NCBI RefSeq assembly: GCF_000969835.1
Contig: NZ_KQ033913.1
Span: 1 to 64,000, forward strand
Source: Parabacteroides goldsteinii DSM 19448 = WAL 12034
Lineage (GTDB): Bacteria > Bacteroidota > Bacteroidia > Bacteroidales > Tannerellaceae
Length of the DNA stretch: 64,000 nt
Direction of reading: 5' to 3'
The translations under genes and the position numbers were made by a program. Every line of letters starts with the position of its first letter. Within the stretch, counting starts at the first letter, position 1. Below, piece after piece: positions 11,864-19,154 of the stretch. The notes below the pieces were generated by a model. That model worked only from the letters and a program-made list of their open reading frames with translations. It ran no database searches and was not told the DNA's origin.

Positions 11864-13021
11864 TCAATTACTCCCGTCCGGTAAAATGGTAATATCGTAA
11901 ATGATATTCTCCCAATCGCTCAGGGTGACCTTAATACGGAGGATATCCGAGTCGGGAGCCGGGTCTGGATCCGGATCGGGATCCGGTGTTGGCTCTGGGT
12001 CAGGTGTCGGATCCGGATCCGGATCAGGTGTGGGATCCGGGTCGGGTACAGGCTCCTCCGGTATCTCTATCTGTATATCGATGGAAATACCTGCTTGCAA
12101 TACTCCTTCCGGTAGGTATTTGTTCAGGGGGACTTCCAGCGGATCGCGTCCCAGTGTCTGTATGCTTAGCGACAGTTCCGGCTTTTGCCCATCCGGCTGT
12201 CCGGGCCATCCCGGCAGTGCATACAGGTATCCGCCCGTTCCGTCGGATTGTACGATAAAAGGCTGGGAGACAGGCTCGCCATATTCCACGAATGCCTCGT
12301 CGGGCAGGCTCCAGATACCCTGTGCCGGGTTACCATGGAATGTGATGGTCGTTTCGTCTGCTTTCGTAGCGGAGACACTGCTTCTTTGGAGATTAGCTTT
12401 GCTCGCTTTATTCAGACTTACATACAACCGTGTGAGCCGGTGTACCAGCATAATGCTTGCTTCGGGCTGTCCGGCATGGATTCCAGCGGTACGTGCCGCC
12501 GTCATCAGGGGGCGTCCCAGGGCTGTCAGTTCGCGGCTGTCTACCGGTAGCCGGAGCCTGTCGGATTGCAGGGCGGCCGAAGCCGGACGGTAGGCCATCA
12601 GGTCTACCTCACTGCTATCGGACGGCAGGAATGCACTGTCGGCTACGGATACGGGTAGGAAGCGTCCCGGATGATCCGCACCCTCCCCGAAAGCATAACG
12701 ATATAAAGCGGTATCGCCCAAAGCCGTGCGGCCATTGGGCTCCGCCAGCACCAGATGCAGTGTATCGGCTACCGACCACGGTTCGGGATTATCTCCGGCT
12801 GGAAGGGCCAGCAGGCGGAGAGCCACCGCACGCGGAGCATCCGGCACAACGGGTGTTGGCGGTGTGGGAGGTACAGGATCCGGCGGCACAGGCCCCGGTT
12901 CCGGATCATCTTTGCCGCAAGCGACAAACAACAACCCAATTCCTGACAGTGCGAATACTGTCAGGAGTTTTCTCCAGTTTGTAAATAGGGGATATTTCAA
13001 TGTATGCATGTTCTCTTTCAA
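11864..13021 (-). CDS. Lipoprotein with Pro/Asp repeat tail, fimbrillin-like
   Basis: A 385-residue predicted lipoprotein with Cys35 in LLFVAC. Directly after the Cys it carries a short Pro-rich spacer, and a second, longer Asp-Pro/Thr-Pro repeat lies near residues 325-357, before the closing VTLSDWEN motif that it shares with the fimbrillin neighbours. The middle is poorly conserved but contains the VHRLTRLYVSL segment in the position of the family's KLTIEV core. The Pro/Asp stretch should be an extended, stiff linker. Met5 is an alternative start. Role within the fimbria unknown; a spacer or accessory subunit would fit the repeat. GC content is higher than in the neighbours. Confidence 0.72.
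   Translation of the reverse strand: MKENMHTLKYPLFTNWRKLLTVFALSGIGLLFVACGKDDPEPGPVPPDPVPPTPPTPVVPDAPRAVALRLLALPAGDNPEPWSVADTLHLVLAEPNGRTALGDTALYRYAFGEGADHPGRFLPVSVADSAFLPSDSSEVDLMAYRPASAALQSDRLRLPVDSRELTALGRPLMTAARTAGIHAGQPEASIMLVHRLTRLYVSLNKASKANLQRSSVSATKADETTITFHGNPAQGIWSLPDEAFVEYGEPVSQPFIVQSDGTGGYLYALPGWPGQPDGQKPELSLSIQTLGRDPLEVPLNKYLPEGVLQAGISIDIQIEIPEEPVPDPDPTPDPDPDPTPDPEPTPDPDPDPDPAPDSDILRIKVTLSDWENIIYDITILPDGSN
11951..12053. repeat. Low-complexity repeat encoding Pro-Asp linker
   Basis: About 100 bases made of imperfect GGATCC/GGATCCGG-type hexamers and GGT(G/C)TCGG variants. On the minus strand it encodes alternating Asp-Pro and Thr-Pro. Repeats of this kind change length by replication slippage. 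On the opposite strand it opens a long Gly-Ser frame that is not a gene. Confidence 0.8.
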
Positions 13022-13070
13022 TATTATGTTACATCAATCGTTTGCAAATCGGCTTTAATATGATCAGGAC

Positions 13071-14912
13071 CTACTCATAATAATATTTCATGTGTATAGT
13101 CGGACCTGTTTCAGACGGGGTGGGTGAGGCTTTGTAGTGACAGGCAAAAAGACCTTGAGTTTCTATTTCACGATTTAGTTCACCAATAAGATTTTCCTCG
13201 CTGAGTTCTTCGAGCGATGATAGCATATAGTTATCTCTCCCCGTTATCCCAAAGACATTATAGTAATAGCATTTTTCCATTCTGTTGGTAACTGCTCCGA
13301 CATAACTATCACCAGGATTATCATTGACCTGGCAATTGTACATCAGACAACAATAAATCAAACCGTTATTTTGCCCTGCAATCGCTGCCAGCGCGTCTTC
13401 CTCCTTTTTGGACAAAGTGATATCATGCGCAATACAACCTATAACATATGAATTTACGATTACCCTACCGACTATACAACCGGCATAGCGACCTCCTACT
13501 ATGGAAGAACCCTCTTCCGCTTGTGCTGTACATGCAGCAAGAATTTTCCTGTCCGCCATATAATTCCCAGCATACTCTCCCACTATTCCTCCGGCATATC
13601 CCTCGGCGGTAAGTTGAATACGACCTTTTACATGGCAATCGGTAATGGAGCCTTCTGATAGTCCGACAATAGCTCCAATAACTGGCACTGAACGATTTTC
13701 AGTCATAGTAACTCCGTCTATCGTGAGTCCTTTTATTTCACTGTTTGAATTAGCTGCGCAGAAGAATCCTAAGTAATTATAAGGTCCTTTCATGTCTAAA
13801 TTCAGATTAGATATCGTATGCCCATTGCCATTGAAAGTGCCATCAAAGCTTTCGATCGGTATCCATTCTTCATTCTTCAGATCGATATCCATATATAAGT
13901 TGATAACATCTTCACCAGCCTCTCTACTAGTCCATCTGGCGAGATCACCACGATTATTCACCGCATCCCTGAATGCTTTCAAATCTTCCAACGTATAAAT
14001 ACCCAACCTGGCTTTTTGGACATCAATAGCCGCTACATCTACCCTGCTATTCATGGTTATTGTTTCGATCCCTTCGATCTGTAATTCGGCATCACGGCTA
14101 ATGTTCACGTCGAACAGATAGCAGTTGCCCGGCTCGAAGGGGACTGGAAAGCCTCTGCTACCGGAAGGAATGCTCAGTGTTGTTCCGTCCGGAAGGGTAA
14201 CGGTAAACAGGTTTTGGAAATTCGCCGACACTTTCTGTGGAACTATCCGCATAAAATATTCGGAGGGGAGATCGGTTGCCAAGTCACCCCTGGAGGGTGA
14301 TATATCGGTGTTTAGGATCGTTGACGATCCCGAAACACCGATTAACTGCGGTTTCGCTTGTTCTGTATTCCAGTTCTTGTTTGTCGAGCATGTCCCTATC
14401 CTCAGCAAAGCGCTCCCGATCGTATATTTTCCGGCTGTTTCCCTCTTCTGGTCGTCTTTCAGTATGCGTACGCCGATGCAGGCATAGGCGGGTGAGAGCT
14501 GGACGTTTGTTATGTTTCCGTTGCTGACGGATATGTTGTCGTTGGTGTAGCAGACCGGTGTGTTTTCGTCCAGCCATCCGTATATGGTAAGCGGTGTGGA
14601 GGCGGCGCTGCCTGCTATCGTCAAGGCTTCTCCCTGAGTCTCTGGTGTGAAGGTGATAGGGGAGGTGGAGGTTACCTGATACGTTTTACCGTAGGTGCTA
14701 TATTCCTCCGGAGTGGTATTCAACGCTATCGTGACCGTCGGATTACCTGCACCACGGGAACTGACCTCGCCGGTATAGGCCTGAAAGGATGCGGAGATAC
14801 TGAGGGGTACTTTGGATCCGTCCTCTGTTTCTTCGTGTGTGCAACCGGACAAGGCACCTGTCAGTGCCAATATCCCTGCTATGTATTTACTGAGTATGCG
14901 ATATGATTTCAT
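13071..14912 (-). CDS. Surface lipoprotein with fimbrillin-like N half and GLUG-like C half
   Basis: At 613 residues the largest subunit of the operon. A lipobox ALSGC (Cys24) opens it, and SSRGAG supplies an Arg cleavage-type site near residue 53. Residues about 30-290 resemble the fimbrillin fold (ACIGVRILK core, NCYLFDVNIS near its end). Residues about 310-560 change to repeats with GHTISNLNL, GLTIDGVTM, YAGGIVGEYAG and YAGCIVGR, which are GLUG-type repeats expected to form a right-handed beta helix, as in adhesins and fimbrial tip proteins of Bacteroidota. A tip adhesin or accessory subunit is therefore the best guess. The lower GC content of the C half compared with the N half suggests a mosaic origin. 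Confidence 0.78.
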   Translation of the reverse strand: MKSYRILSKYIAGILALTGALSGCTHEETEDGSKVPLSISASFQAYTGEVSSRGAGNPTVTIALNTTPEEYSTYGKTYQVTSTSPITFTPETQGEALTIAGSAASTPLTIYGWLDENTPVCYTNDNISVSNGNITNVQLSPAYACIGVRILKDDQKRETAGKYTIGSALLRIGTCSTNKNWNTEQAKPQLIGVSGSSTILNTDISPSRGDLATDLPSEYFMRIVPQKVSANFQNLFTVTLPDGTTLSIPSGSRGFPVPFEPGNCYLFDVNISRDAELQIEGIETITMNSRVDVAAIDVQKARLGIYTLEDLKAFRDAVNNRGDLARWTSREAGEDVINLYMDIDLKNEEWIPIESFDGTFNGNGHTISNLNLDMKGPYNYLGFFCAANSNSEIKGLTIDGVTMTENRSVPVIGAIVGLSEGSITDCHVKGRIQLTAEGYAGGIVGEYAGNYMADRKILAACTAQAEEGSSIVGGRYAGCIVGRVIVNSYVIGCIAHDITLSKKEEDALAAIAGQNNGLIYCCLMYNCQVNDNPGDSYVGAVTNRMEKCYYYNVFGITGRDNYMLSSLEELSEENLIGELNREIETQGLFACHYKASPTPSETGPTIHMKYYYE

Positions 14913-14938
14913 TGCTGATCTGTATTATTGTATGGATA

Positions 14939-15769
14939 TTAATCGGGGGTGAAAGTTGAACCGACAGGCTGATAGTAAAAGTCTGCGATTGTGATACCGG
15001 TCACGGTTATCGTAACATCGAGTGAGATATCCAGTGAGGCAGTGAGCGTAAGGCGTTTGCCTTCCAGGTCTGCTTCGTTGTTTGTATTGTTGTAAGTAAT
15101 GGTAGCCGTTTGCCCTTTCAGGGAGGCAGGCGTTCCGCTGCCTGAGCCCAGGGTGAGGGTTGCCAGTGACACGCCCGTGCCTTTCGGCAGATTGGCGGGG
15201 GGAATGATGGCACGGAAAGTAGCCGCATTATGACAGGCGGATACCCGGCCGGCCGGGTTCGACACGTTTACCGTTAACTCGGAAGCGTCTGCCATTGTCG
15301 ATGCAAACTGTCCTTCGGTCCAGCCGTTGCCTTCGGTTATTTCGATCACCAGGTCGGTGTATCGATGGGAGAGGGTACCGTCGATCGTCAGGAAATCGAG
15401 CGATCCGTTACCTGTCATATAGTCGGCCAGACGGTAGCTCTCCGGGGATGTCTGGTCGGTGATGAGCGCCTGTGTGCCGAACGTGAGGGCGATGTCGTTG
15501 GCGGCCACTGTGCCGAGCGCTTCCTTGGTGAAACCTGTATTGCCGCATGTCCATCCTCCGGAGCCAGTACGGGTGTAGACGGCTGTCAGGCCGTTGACGG
15601 TTGCGGTCAACTGATCGTTTTGCAGCCACACCCACGTGGGCGTTCCGTCGGCGCGTGTGCTGATCTCTCCGATACCGATGGGAGTTCCTCCGGCATGCGG
15701 TTTCTCTGCCAGTTCGTTCGAACAACTTACTGTCAGCAGGATGATGATAGACAGGTAGTAAAACTTCAT
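14939..15769 (-). CDS. Fimbrillin-like lipoprotein
   Basis: A 276-residue lipoprotein: short signal with LTVSC (Cys16), an Arg-Ala site (ISTRADG, about residue 39) in the place of the family's protease site, Gly/Thr-rich beta-strand sequence, FRAIIPPANLPKGTGV resembling the VILPAQ segment of its neighbours, and a C terminus ITVTGITIADFYYQP in place of the VTDW motif. The overall plan matches the fimbrillin superfamily although sequence identity to the other operon members is low. Its start codon overlaps the stop of the upstream gene (ATGA, 15766-15769), which means translational coupling. Confidence 0.72.
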   Translation of the reverse strand: MKFYYLSIIILLTVSCSNELAEKPHAGGTPIGIGEISTRADGTPTWVWLQNDQLTATVNGLTAVYTRTGSGGWTCGNTGFTKEALGTVAANDIALTFGTQALITDQTSPESYRLADYMTGNGSLDFLTIDGTLSHRYTDLVIEITEGNGWTEGQFASTMADASELTVNVSNPAGRVSACHNAATFRAIIPPANLPKGTGVSLATLTLGSGSGTPASLKGQTATITYNNTNNEADLEGKRLTLTASLDISLDVTITVTGITIADFYYQPVGSTFTPD

Positions 15770-16923
15770 GATTCAGGCGTGAATGGAATTATTAATTGAA
15801 CCGGGGTGATGATACCGGAATTGAATTCTATATAAGTACTCTCGTCATATGCGTTGAACAACGGGATATCTATATCGTCGTGTGTACCTGACTCCATCGG
15901 GGTCAGATAGACACCGTAGGCTGTAAAGGAACCTTTGTAAAATACATTGATGGTTTCATCGGTAATCGGAAACACGGGTGTCGTTTCTCCTCCTCCCGTC
16001 CAGTCTGGGGTAGTGTAGAATTTAGCATTTGTGAAATATAAAGTTCTGTCGCCCGCCTGAATGGGAGGATTAAGGATCAGGATTTTTATATATAAACAGG
16101 TATAATCTGCCGGACGTTTGAACTGGCCGAAATTGCAATTATAATAGTGTGAATCGTAAGTCGTAACTGCATCGGCAATCAGGTATTCCTCAGTGCTATA
16201 ACCGGGATTGTCCGGTATCGGGGTACCGTATTCCGCTTTTATCTTCACCGGGGCGCTGTTGTCTGCGGTTGCAGGGAGAAAGAATGTAGTGCCGTCTTTT
16301 TTTTCCCACTTTCCCTCGGCGTTTAATACAAAGGGTTCGGTTACAGGGGTGCCGTCCAGTGTATAAGTCAGCTTGATCTCATCGCCTGTATTAAACTTTG
16401 TTTTAACGATGGGAGGTAGCTCGGTATCCCAGGCTTTCGTCCCCATCGGGCTGACCTCTATCTGCTCGATGCCGCCTATGTTGACCTCTACCGGAATCCA
16501 TTCTCCGGTTGCCGGTTGCTCTTCGACGGAACATCCCGCCATGACCGACAGGTATAGCAGGCAGATGATGGCACGGAGGGTCGGGTTCAGCTTTTCAAGC
16601 ATTCTTTTTCCGGGTTTGAATTTCACGCTGGTACGTGCCGGTATCGCATGGTTCGTTCCGTTTTTCGGGTTCCGGCCCGGACGTGCCGCCTGATGCCAGG
16701 GTGAAAATGTTCCGAAATTCTGTATCGTGAGATATTCGTTCCCAGCCAGAATCGCTTCCACTTCTTCTATCAGTGTGTTTAGATAGCGTAGACTATCGCT
16801 ATGGCTGATGTGCAGGCGTTTCGCCACATGGTTGGCTAAGTCTGATTTATTCATATTTATAGGATGAGAAAATTGTTTGCTTTTTGCGGTGTATTCGGAT
16901 GTTTTTTTGACGGAGGGCATCAA
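15766..16923 (-). CDS. HU/IHF-like DNA-binding domain fused in frame to fimbrillin-like lipoprotein
   Basis: One open frame that covers two proteins. The likely start is Met24 of the frame (16854), where MNKSDLANHVAKR opens a full 90-residue HU/IHF fold ending in KFKPGKRMLEKLN at residue 113. With no stop codon the frame goes on into a lipoprotein signal: Met108 (16602), a hydrophobic run and VMAGC with Cys131, then about 250 residues of fimbrillin-like sequence with the GTKAWDT cleavage-type site and a beta-rich C terminus. So the HU C terminus serves as the n-region of the signal peptide. Possibilities: a membrane-anchored DNA-binding protein, a precursor split by signal peptidase II at Cys131, or two products from starts at 16854 and 16602. 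The domain calls are firm; the form of the product is open. Overlaps the next gene by 4 bp. Confidence 0.82.
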   Translation of the reverse strand: MMPSVKKTSEYTAKSKQFSHPINMNKSDLANHVAKRLHISHSDSLRYLNTLIEEVEAILAGNEYLTIQNFGTFSPWHQAARPGRNPKNGTNHAIPARTSVKFKPGKRMLEKLNPTLRAIICLLYLSVMAGCSVEEQPATGEWIPVEVNIGGIEQIEVSPMGTKAWDTELPPIVKTKFNTGDEIKLTYTLDGTPVTEPFVLNAEGKWEKKDGTTFFLPATADNSAPVKIKAEYGTPIPDNPGYSTEEYLIADAVTTYDSHYYNCNFGQFKRPADYTCLYIKILILNPPIQAGDRTLYFTNAKFYTTPDWTGGGETTPVFPITDETINVFYKGSFTAYGVYLTPMESGTHDDIDIPLFNAYDESTYIEFNSGIITPVQLIIPFTPES

Positions 16924-16948
16924 CCCGTGTTGACGGTTGTCGTCGGTT

Positions 16949-17019
16949 CTCTTTGACGGTCGCCGTCAACGATCGTTGACGGTCGCCGTCAACGATCGTT
17001 GACGATGACCGTCAAAGAG
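16949..17019. repeat. 71-bp near-perfect palindrome built of TTGACG/CGTCAA units
   Basis: The segment reads nearly the same on both strands: CTCTTTGACGGT at the left end is the exact complement of ACCGTCAAAGAG at the right end, and only a GC/AT pair in each half and the central triplet differ. Inside it a 23-bp unit (TTGACGGTCGCCGTCAACGATCG) starts at 16953 and again at 16976, with a third partial unit at 16999, and each unit contains its own small palindrome. A weaker TTGACGG copy lies at 16931. It sits between the stop of the DUF4469 gene and the HU-lipoprotein gene. Candidate roles are a multi-site operator, an RNA hairpin that attenuates or stabilises the operon transcript, or both. Confidence 0.85.
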
Positions 17020-17030
17020 GGTAGAGCGTA

Positions 17031-17807
17031 TTATTCTATTTCGGGGCGATCGCTTCCGCCGTTGCCGACAGTGAGGACATAGAGAAAACGGTTGCGCCGC
17101 ACTTCTTTTACCAGTGTCTTGCTGTTGGTTCCCGCCTGGGTAGCTACTTCCAGATAATAGGTCCCATCGGCTAGTTGGGGAATGATAAATGAGAAGTAGG
17201 AAGGATCGTTGCGCGAAAGGGCTGTCATAGGAACGGCCGTTTCGGTCTCGTCGCTTGTCTTGATAAAGAAGAAACCGATGGGTTTGCCTTCTTCACCGAC
17301 AATACGTACGCGCTTTCCTTCGCCATTGAGACTGCCGCCCGGGGTGATCCGGCCATTTACTTCGCCTGTGACTACATCGGTTACTTTGGTAATGGTTGGC
17401 AATCCTTCCGATACCTGGCCGACTATGACACTGATACTTTCCAGCTCTTCTTTTAATATGGCACGTGGGGAACAGCGCAGTGTGACGCTGTTGCGGTTAG
17501 GATCGAACTTAGCTCCCGGTCCGATAAATGAACCGTCAACGCCTAATGAATTGTTGGCAAGACCAAACTCGACAGTAGCGGCATTGAATAATTCTATCTT
17601 TGCCTGTTCCTCAAGATCGTTGTAGGCATTTTCTAGTTCGGAGGCTGTGAATTTACTTTTACCTTTGGCGGCCAATTTGCAAAGGTCTTTGATTGTTCGA
17701 TTGGCTGTGTAGGTGACATTGAAAGTATAATCATCTTCACGCTCTGTCAGCATATTTGCTACTAGATTGCCGGTAATGCTGTGTTTTTTAGGATCGTTTG
17801 TTGCCAT
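17031..17807 (-). CDS. HU-like DNA-binding protein with DUF4469 Ig-like domain
   Basis: A 258-residue cytoplasmic protein of the family typified by Bacteroides vulgatus Bvu_2165: an N-terminal HU/IHF-like DNA-binding domain (about residues 1-125) followed by a DUF4469 Ig-like domain (about 130-235, with GEVNGRITPGGSLNGEGKRVRI). It has no signal peptide. The function of the family is not established; the HU fold suggests nucleoid or operator binding. It is the first gene of the minus-strand surface operon, and the next frame also starts with an HU domain, so two HU-type proteins precede the fimbrillin genes. Its start codon lies 18 bp from a 17-bp dyad (17826-17842) that forms one end of the candidate invertible promoter. 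A regulatory or autoregulatory role is inference. Confidence 0.85.
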   Translation of the reverse strand: MATNDPKKHSITGNLVANMLTEREDDYTFNVTYTANRTIKDLCKLAAKGKSKFTASELENAYNDLEEQAKIELFNAATVEFGLANNSLGVDGSFIGPGAKFDPNRNSVTLRCSPRAILKEELESISVIVGQVSEGLPTITKVTDVVTGEVNGRITPGGSLNGEGKRVRIVGEEGKPIGFFFIKTSDETETAVPMTALSRNDPSYFSFIIPQLADGTYYLEVATQAGTNSKTLVKEVRRNRFLYVLTVGNGGSDRPEIE

Positions 17808-17825
17808 AATGAATGTATTTTATCA

Positions 17826-17842
17826 TAGTTCTTAATGAACTA
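17826..17842 (+). repeat. Inverted repeat left end (17-bp dyad), candidate inversion site
   Basis: TAGTTC-TTAAT-GAACTA, itself a dyad. Its exact reverse complement occurs at 18004-18020, so the two copies are in inverted orientation 178 bp apart (centre to centre). One more base (A) on the outer left side is shared. Confidence 0.85.
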
Positions 17843-17955
17843 TGGTAAATTATGAATATCCAAAGTCTTATAAATCAATACTTAGAATCTGAAAAATAGT
17901 TAATTCGGTATGCTTTTGAGTGATTTTATTTATAATGAAATAAATTGTTATACTC

Positions 17956-17985
17956 TTTGTATATCAATATTTCTTCCTATATTTG
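17956..17985 (+). promoter_or_regulatory. Bacteroidota promoter inside the inverted-repeat segment
   Basis: TTTG (17956-17959), 18 bases, then TATATTTG (17978-17985), matching the Bacteroidota primary sigma factor consensus TTTG/TAnnTTTG. Start of transcription would be near 17992. In the present orientation it reads into metA with a leader of about 180 bases. metA also has a weaker box of its own at 18123 (TATATTTTG). Confidence 0.65.
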
Positions 17986-18003
17986 TGGCGGTTAATAAAA
18001 GAT

Positions 18004-18020
18004 TAGTTCATTAAGAACTA
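18004..18020 (-). repeat. Inverted repeat right end (17-bp dyad), candidate inversion site
   Basis: TAGTTC-ATTAA-GAACTA, the exact reverse complement of the copy at 17826-17842; see that entry. Confidence 0.85.
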
Positions 18021-18173
18021 TTATATAAAAAGTCTGTTGTTTGTTCTTCGAATTTATTTTTCCCCTTCAGAAAGAGTAAAGTCGTAATAAAAAAATCTTG
18101 TCTGGGATACGCTACCGAATCGTATATTTTGTTTAAGTTTGTACTTCTGAAAAATAAATAGAGAGGAATTGCA

Positions 18174-19106
18174 ATGCCATTAAATTTACAAAAGAATTTA
18201 CCCGCTATCGAGCTTCTGAAGAAGGAACACATCTTTGTGATGGATTCCTTGCGTGCATCATCCCAGGATATTCGTCCGCTACGTGTCGTAGTGCTGAACC
18301 TGATGCCGTTGAAGATCACGACAGAGACAGACTTGATCCGTCTGTTGAGTAATACCCCTTTGCAGGTGGAGCTGGACTTTATGAAGATAAAGGGCCATAC
18401 CCCAAAGAATACTCCGATCGAACATATGCAGGAGTTTTATAAGGACTTCGACGATATAGAGAACGATTATTATGATGGTATGATCATTACCGGTGCACCT
18501 GTGGAGCAGATGCCTTTTGAGGAAGTGAGCTACTGGGATGAAGTGACGATGATCTTTGACTGGGCGCGTACGCATGTAACCTCTACATTATATATCTGTT
18601 GGGCGGCGCAGGCGGGATTGTATCATTTCTATGGTGTGCCTAAATATGATTTGCCGGCAAAGATGTTCGGTGTGTTCCGGCATACGTTGCGTGAGCCTTA
18701 TCTGCCGATATTCCGAGGGTTCGATGATGAGTTTTATGTGCCTCACAGCCGTCATACCGAAATACGTCGCGAAGATATCCGGAAGGTGCCGGAGTTGACG
18801 CTTCTTTCGGAGAGCGAGGAGTCGGGCGTTTATATGGCGATGTCGCGCGGCGGACGTGAGTTTTATATTACGGGCCATTCCGAATATTCGCCTTATACGT
18901 TGAGCGATGAATATATCCGCGACCTGAATAAAGGCCTTCCTATTTCCGTTCCCCACAACTATTACCGCAACAACGACCCGGCCCAGGGCCCTGTAGTCCG
19001 TTGGCGCGGCCATGCGAACCTGTTGTTCACAAACTGGCTGAACTATTACGTTTACCAGGCAACTCCGTTCAATATTGAGGATATAAAGAATTTGGGGAGT
19101 TTGTAA
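18174..19106 (+). CDS. metA: Homoserine O-acyltransferase (MetA/MetAA), probably acetyl-CoA specific
   Basis: First committed step of methionine synthesis: acylation of homoserine. The 310-residue protein is full length for the family. Catalytic Cys142 lies in ICWAAQAG, and His235 and Glu237 in TGHSEY complete the triad. Residue 111 is Glu (TGAPVE), which in characterised MetA enzymes of Bacillus type marks acetyl-CoA use rather than succinyl-CoA (Gly at that position), so the product is probably O-acetylhomoserine. The start ATG is preceded by GAGAGGAATTG, a plausible ribosome-binding site. Transcription could come from the promoter at 17956-17985, from the box near 18123, or both; if the upstream segment inverts, the first source is lost. 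Confidence 0.95.
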   Translation: MPLNLQKNLPAIELLKKEHIFVMDSLRASSQDIRPLRVVVLNLMPLKITTETDLIRLLSNTPLQVELDFMKIKGHTPKNTPIEHMQEFYKDFDDIENDYYDGMIITGAPVEQMPFEEVSYWDEVTMIFDWARTHVTSTLYICWAAQAGLYHFYGVPKYDLPAKMFGVFRHTLREPYLPIFRGFDDEFYVPHSRHTEIRREDIRKVPELTLLSESEESGVYMAMSRGGREFYITGHSEYSPYTLSDEYIRDLNKGLPISVPHNYYRNNDPAQGPVVRWRGHANLLFTNWLNYYVYQATPFNIEDIKNLGSL

Positions 19107-19154
19107 ATATTGCTACCGAAAGGGGCTGACGAAACGATTAAATAGAGAGTATAT

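Larger units (their letters stand above)
17826..18020. promoter_or_regulatory. Candidate invertible promoter segment of the fimbrillin operon
   Basis: This 195-bp AT-rich region between the minus-strand surface operon and plus-strand metA holds no gene. It is bracketed by inverted 17-bp dyads and contains one good promoter (17956-17985) that reads toward metA. Reversal about its midpoint would place the -7 box at about 17861-17868 on the minus strand, some 50 bp before the operon's first start codon, with a normal leader. In the present orientation no good TAnnTTTG box faces the operon, so the drawn state would be OFF. The AGTTCT-N4-GAACT core resembles, as I recall, one class of Bacteroides fragilis invertible-region ends. 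Alternative: two operator sites for a dimeric regulator. No recombinase gene is in the window. Confidence 0.55.

Noticed and set aside
11901..12593. A 230-codon plus-strand frame rich in Gly-Ser.
   Set aside because: It is the complement of the Pro/Asp repeat of the lipoprotein gene and has no signal or domain.
16949..17019. Regular 23-bp repeats resembling a small CRISPR array.
   Set aside because: The units are contiguous without spacers, only two and a half copies exist, and no cas genes are present.
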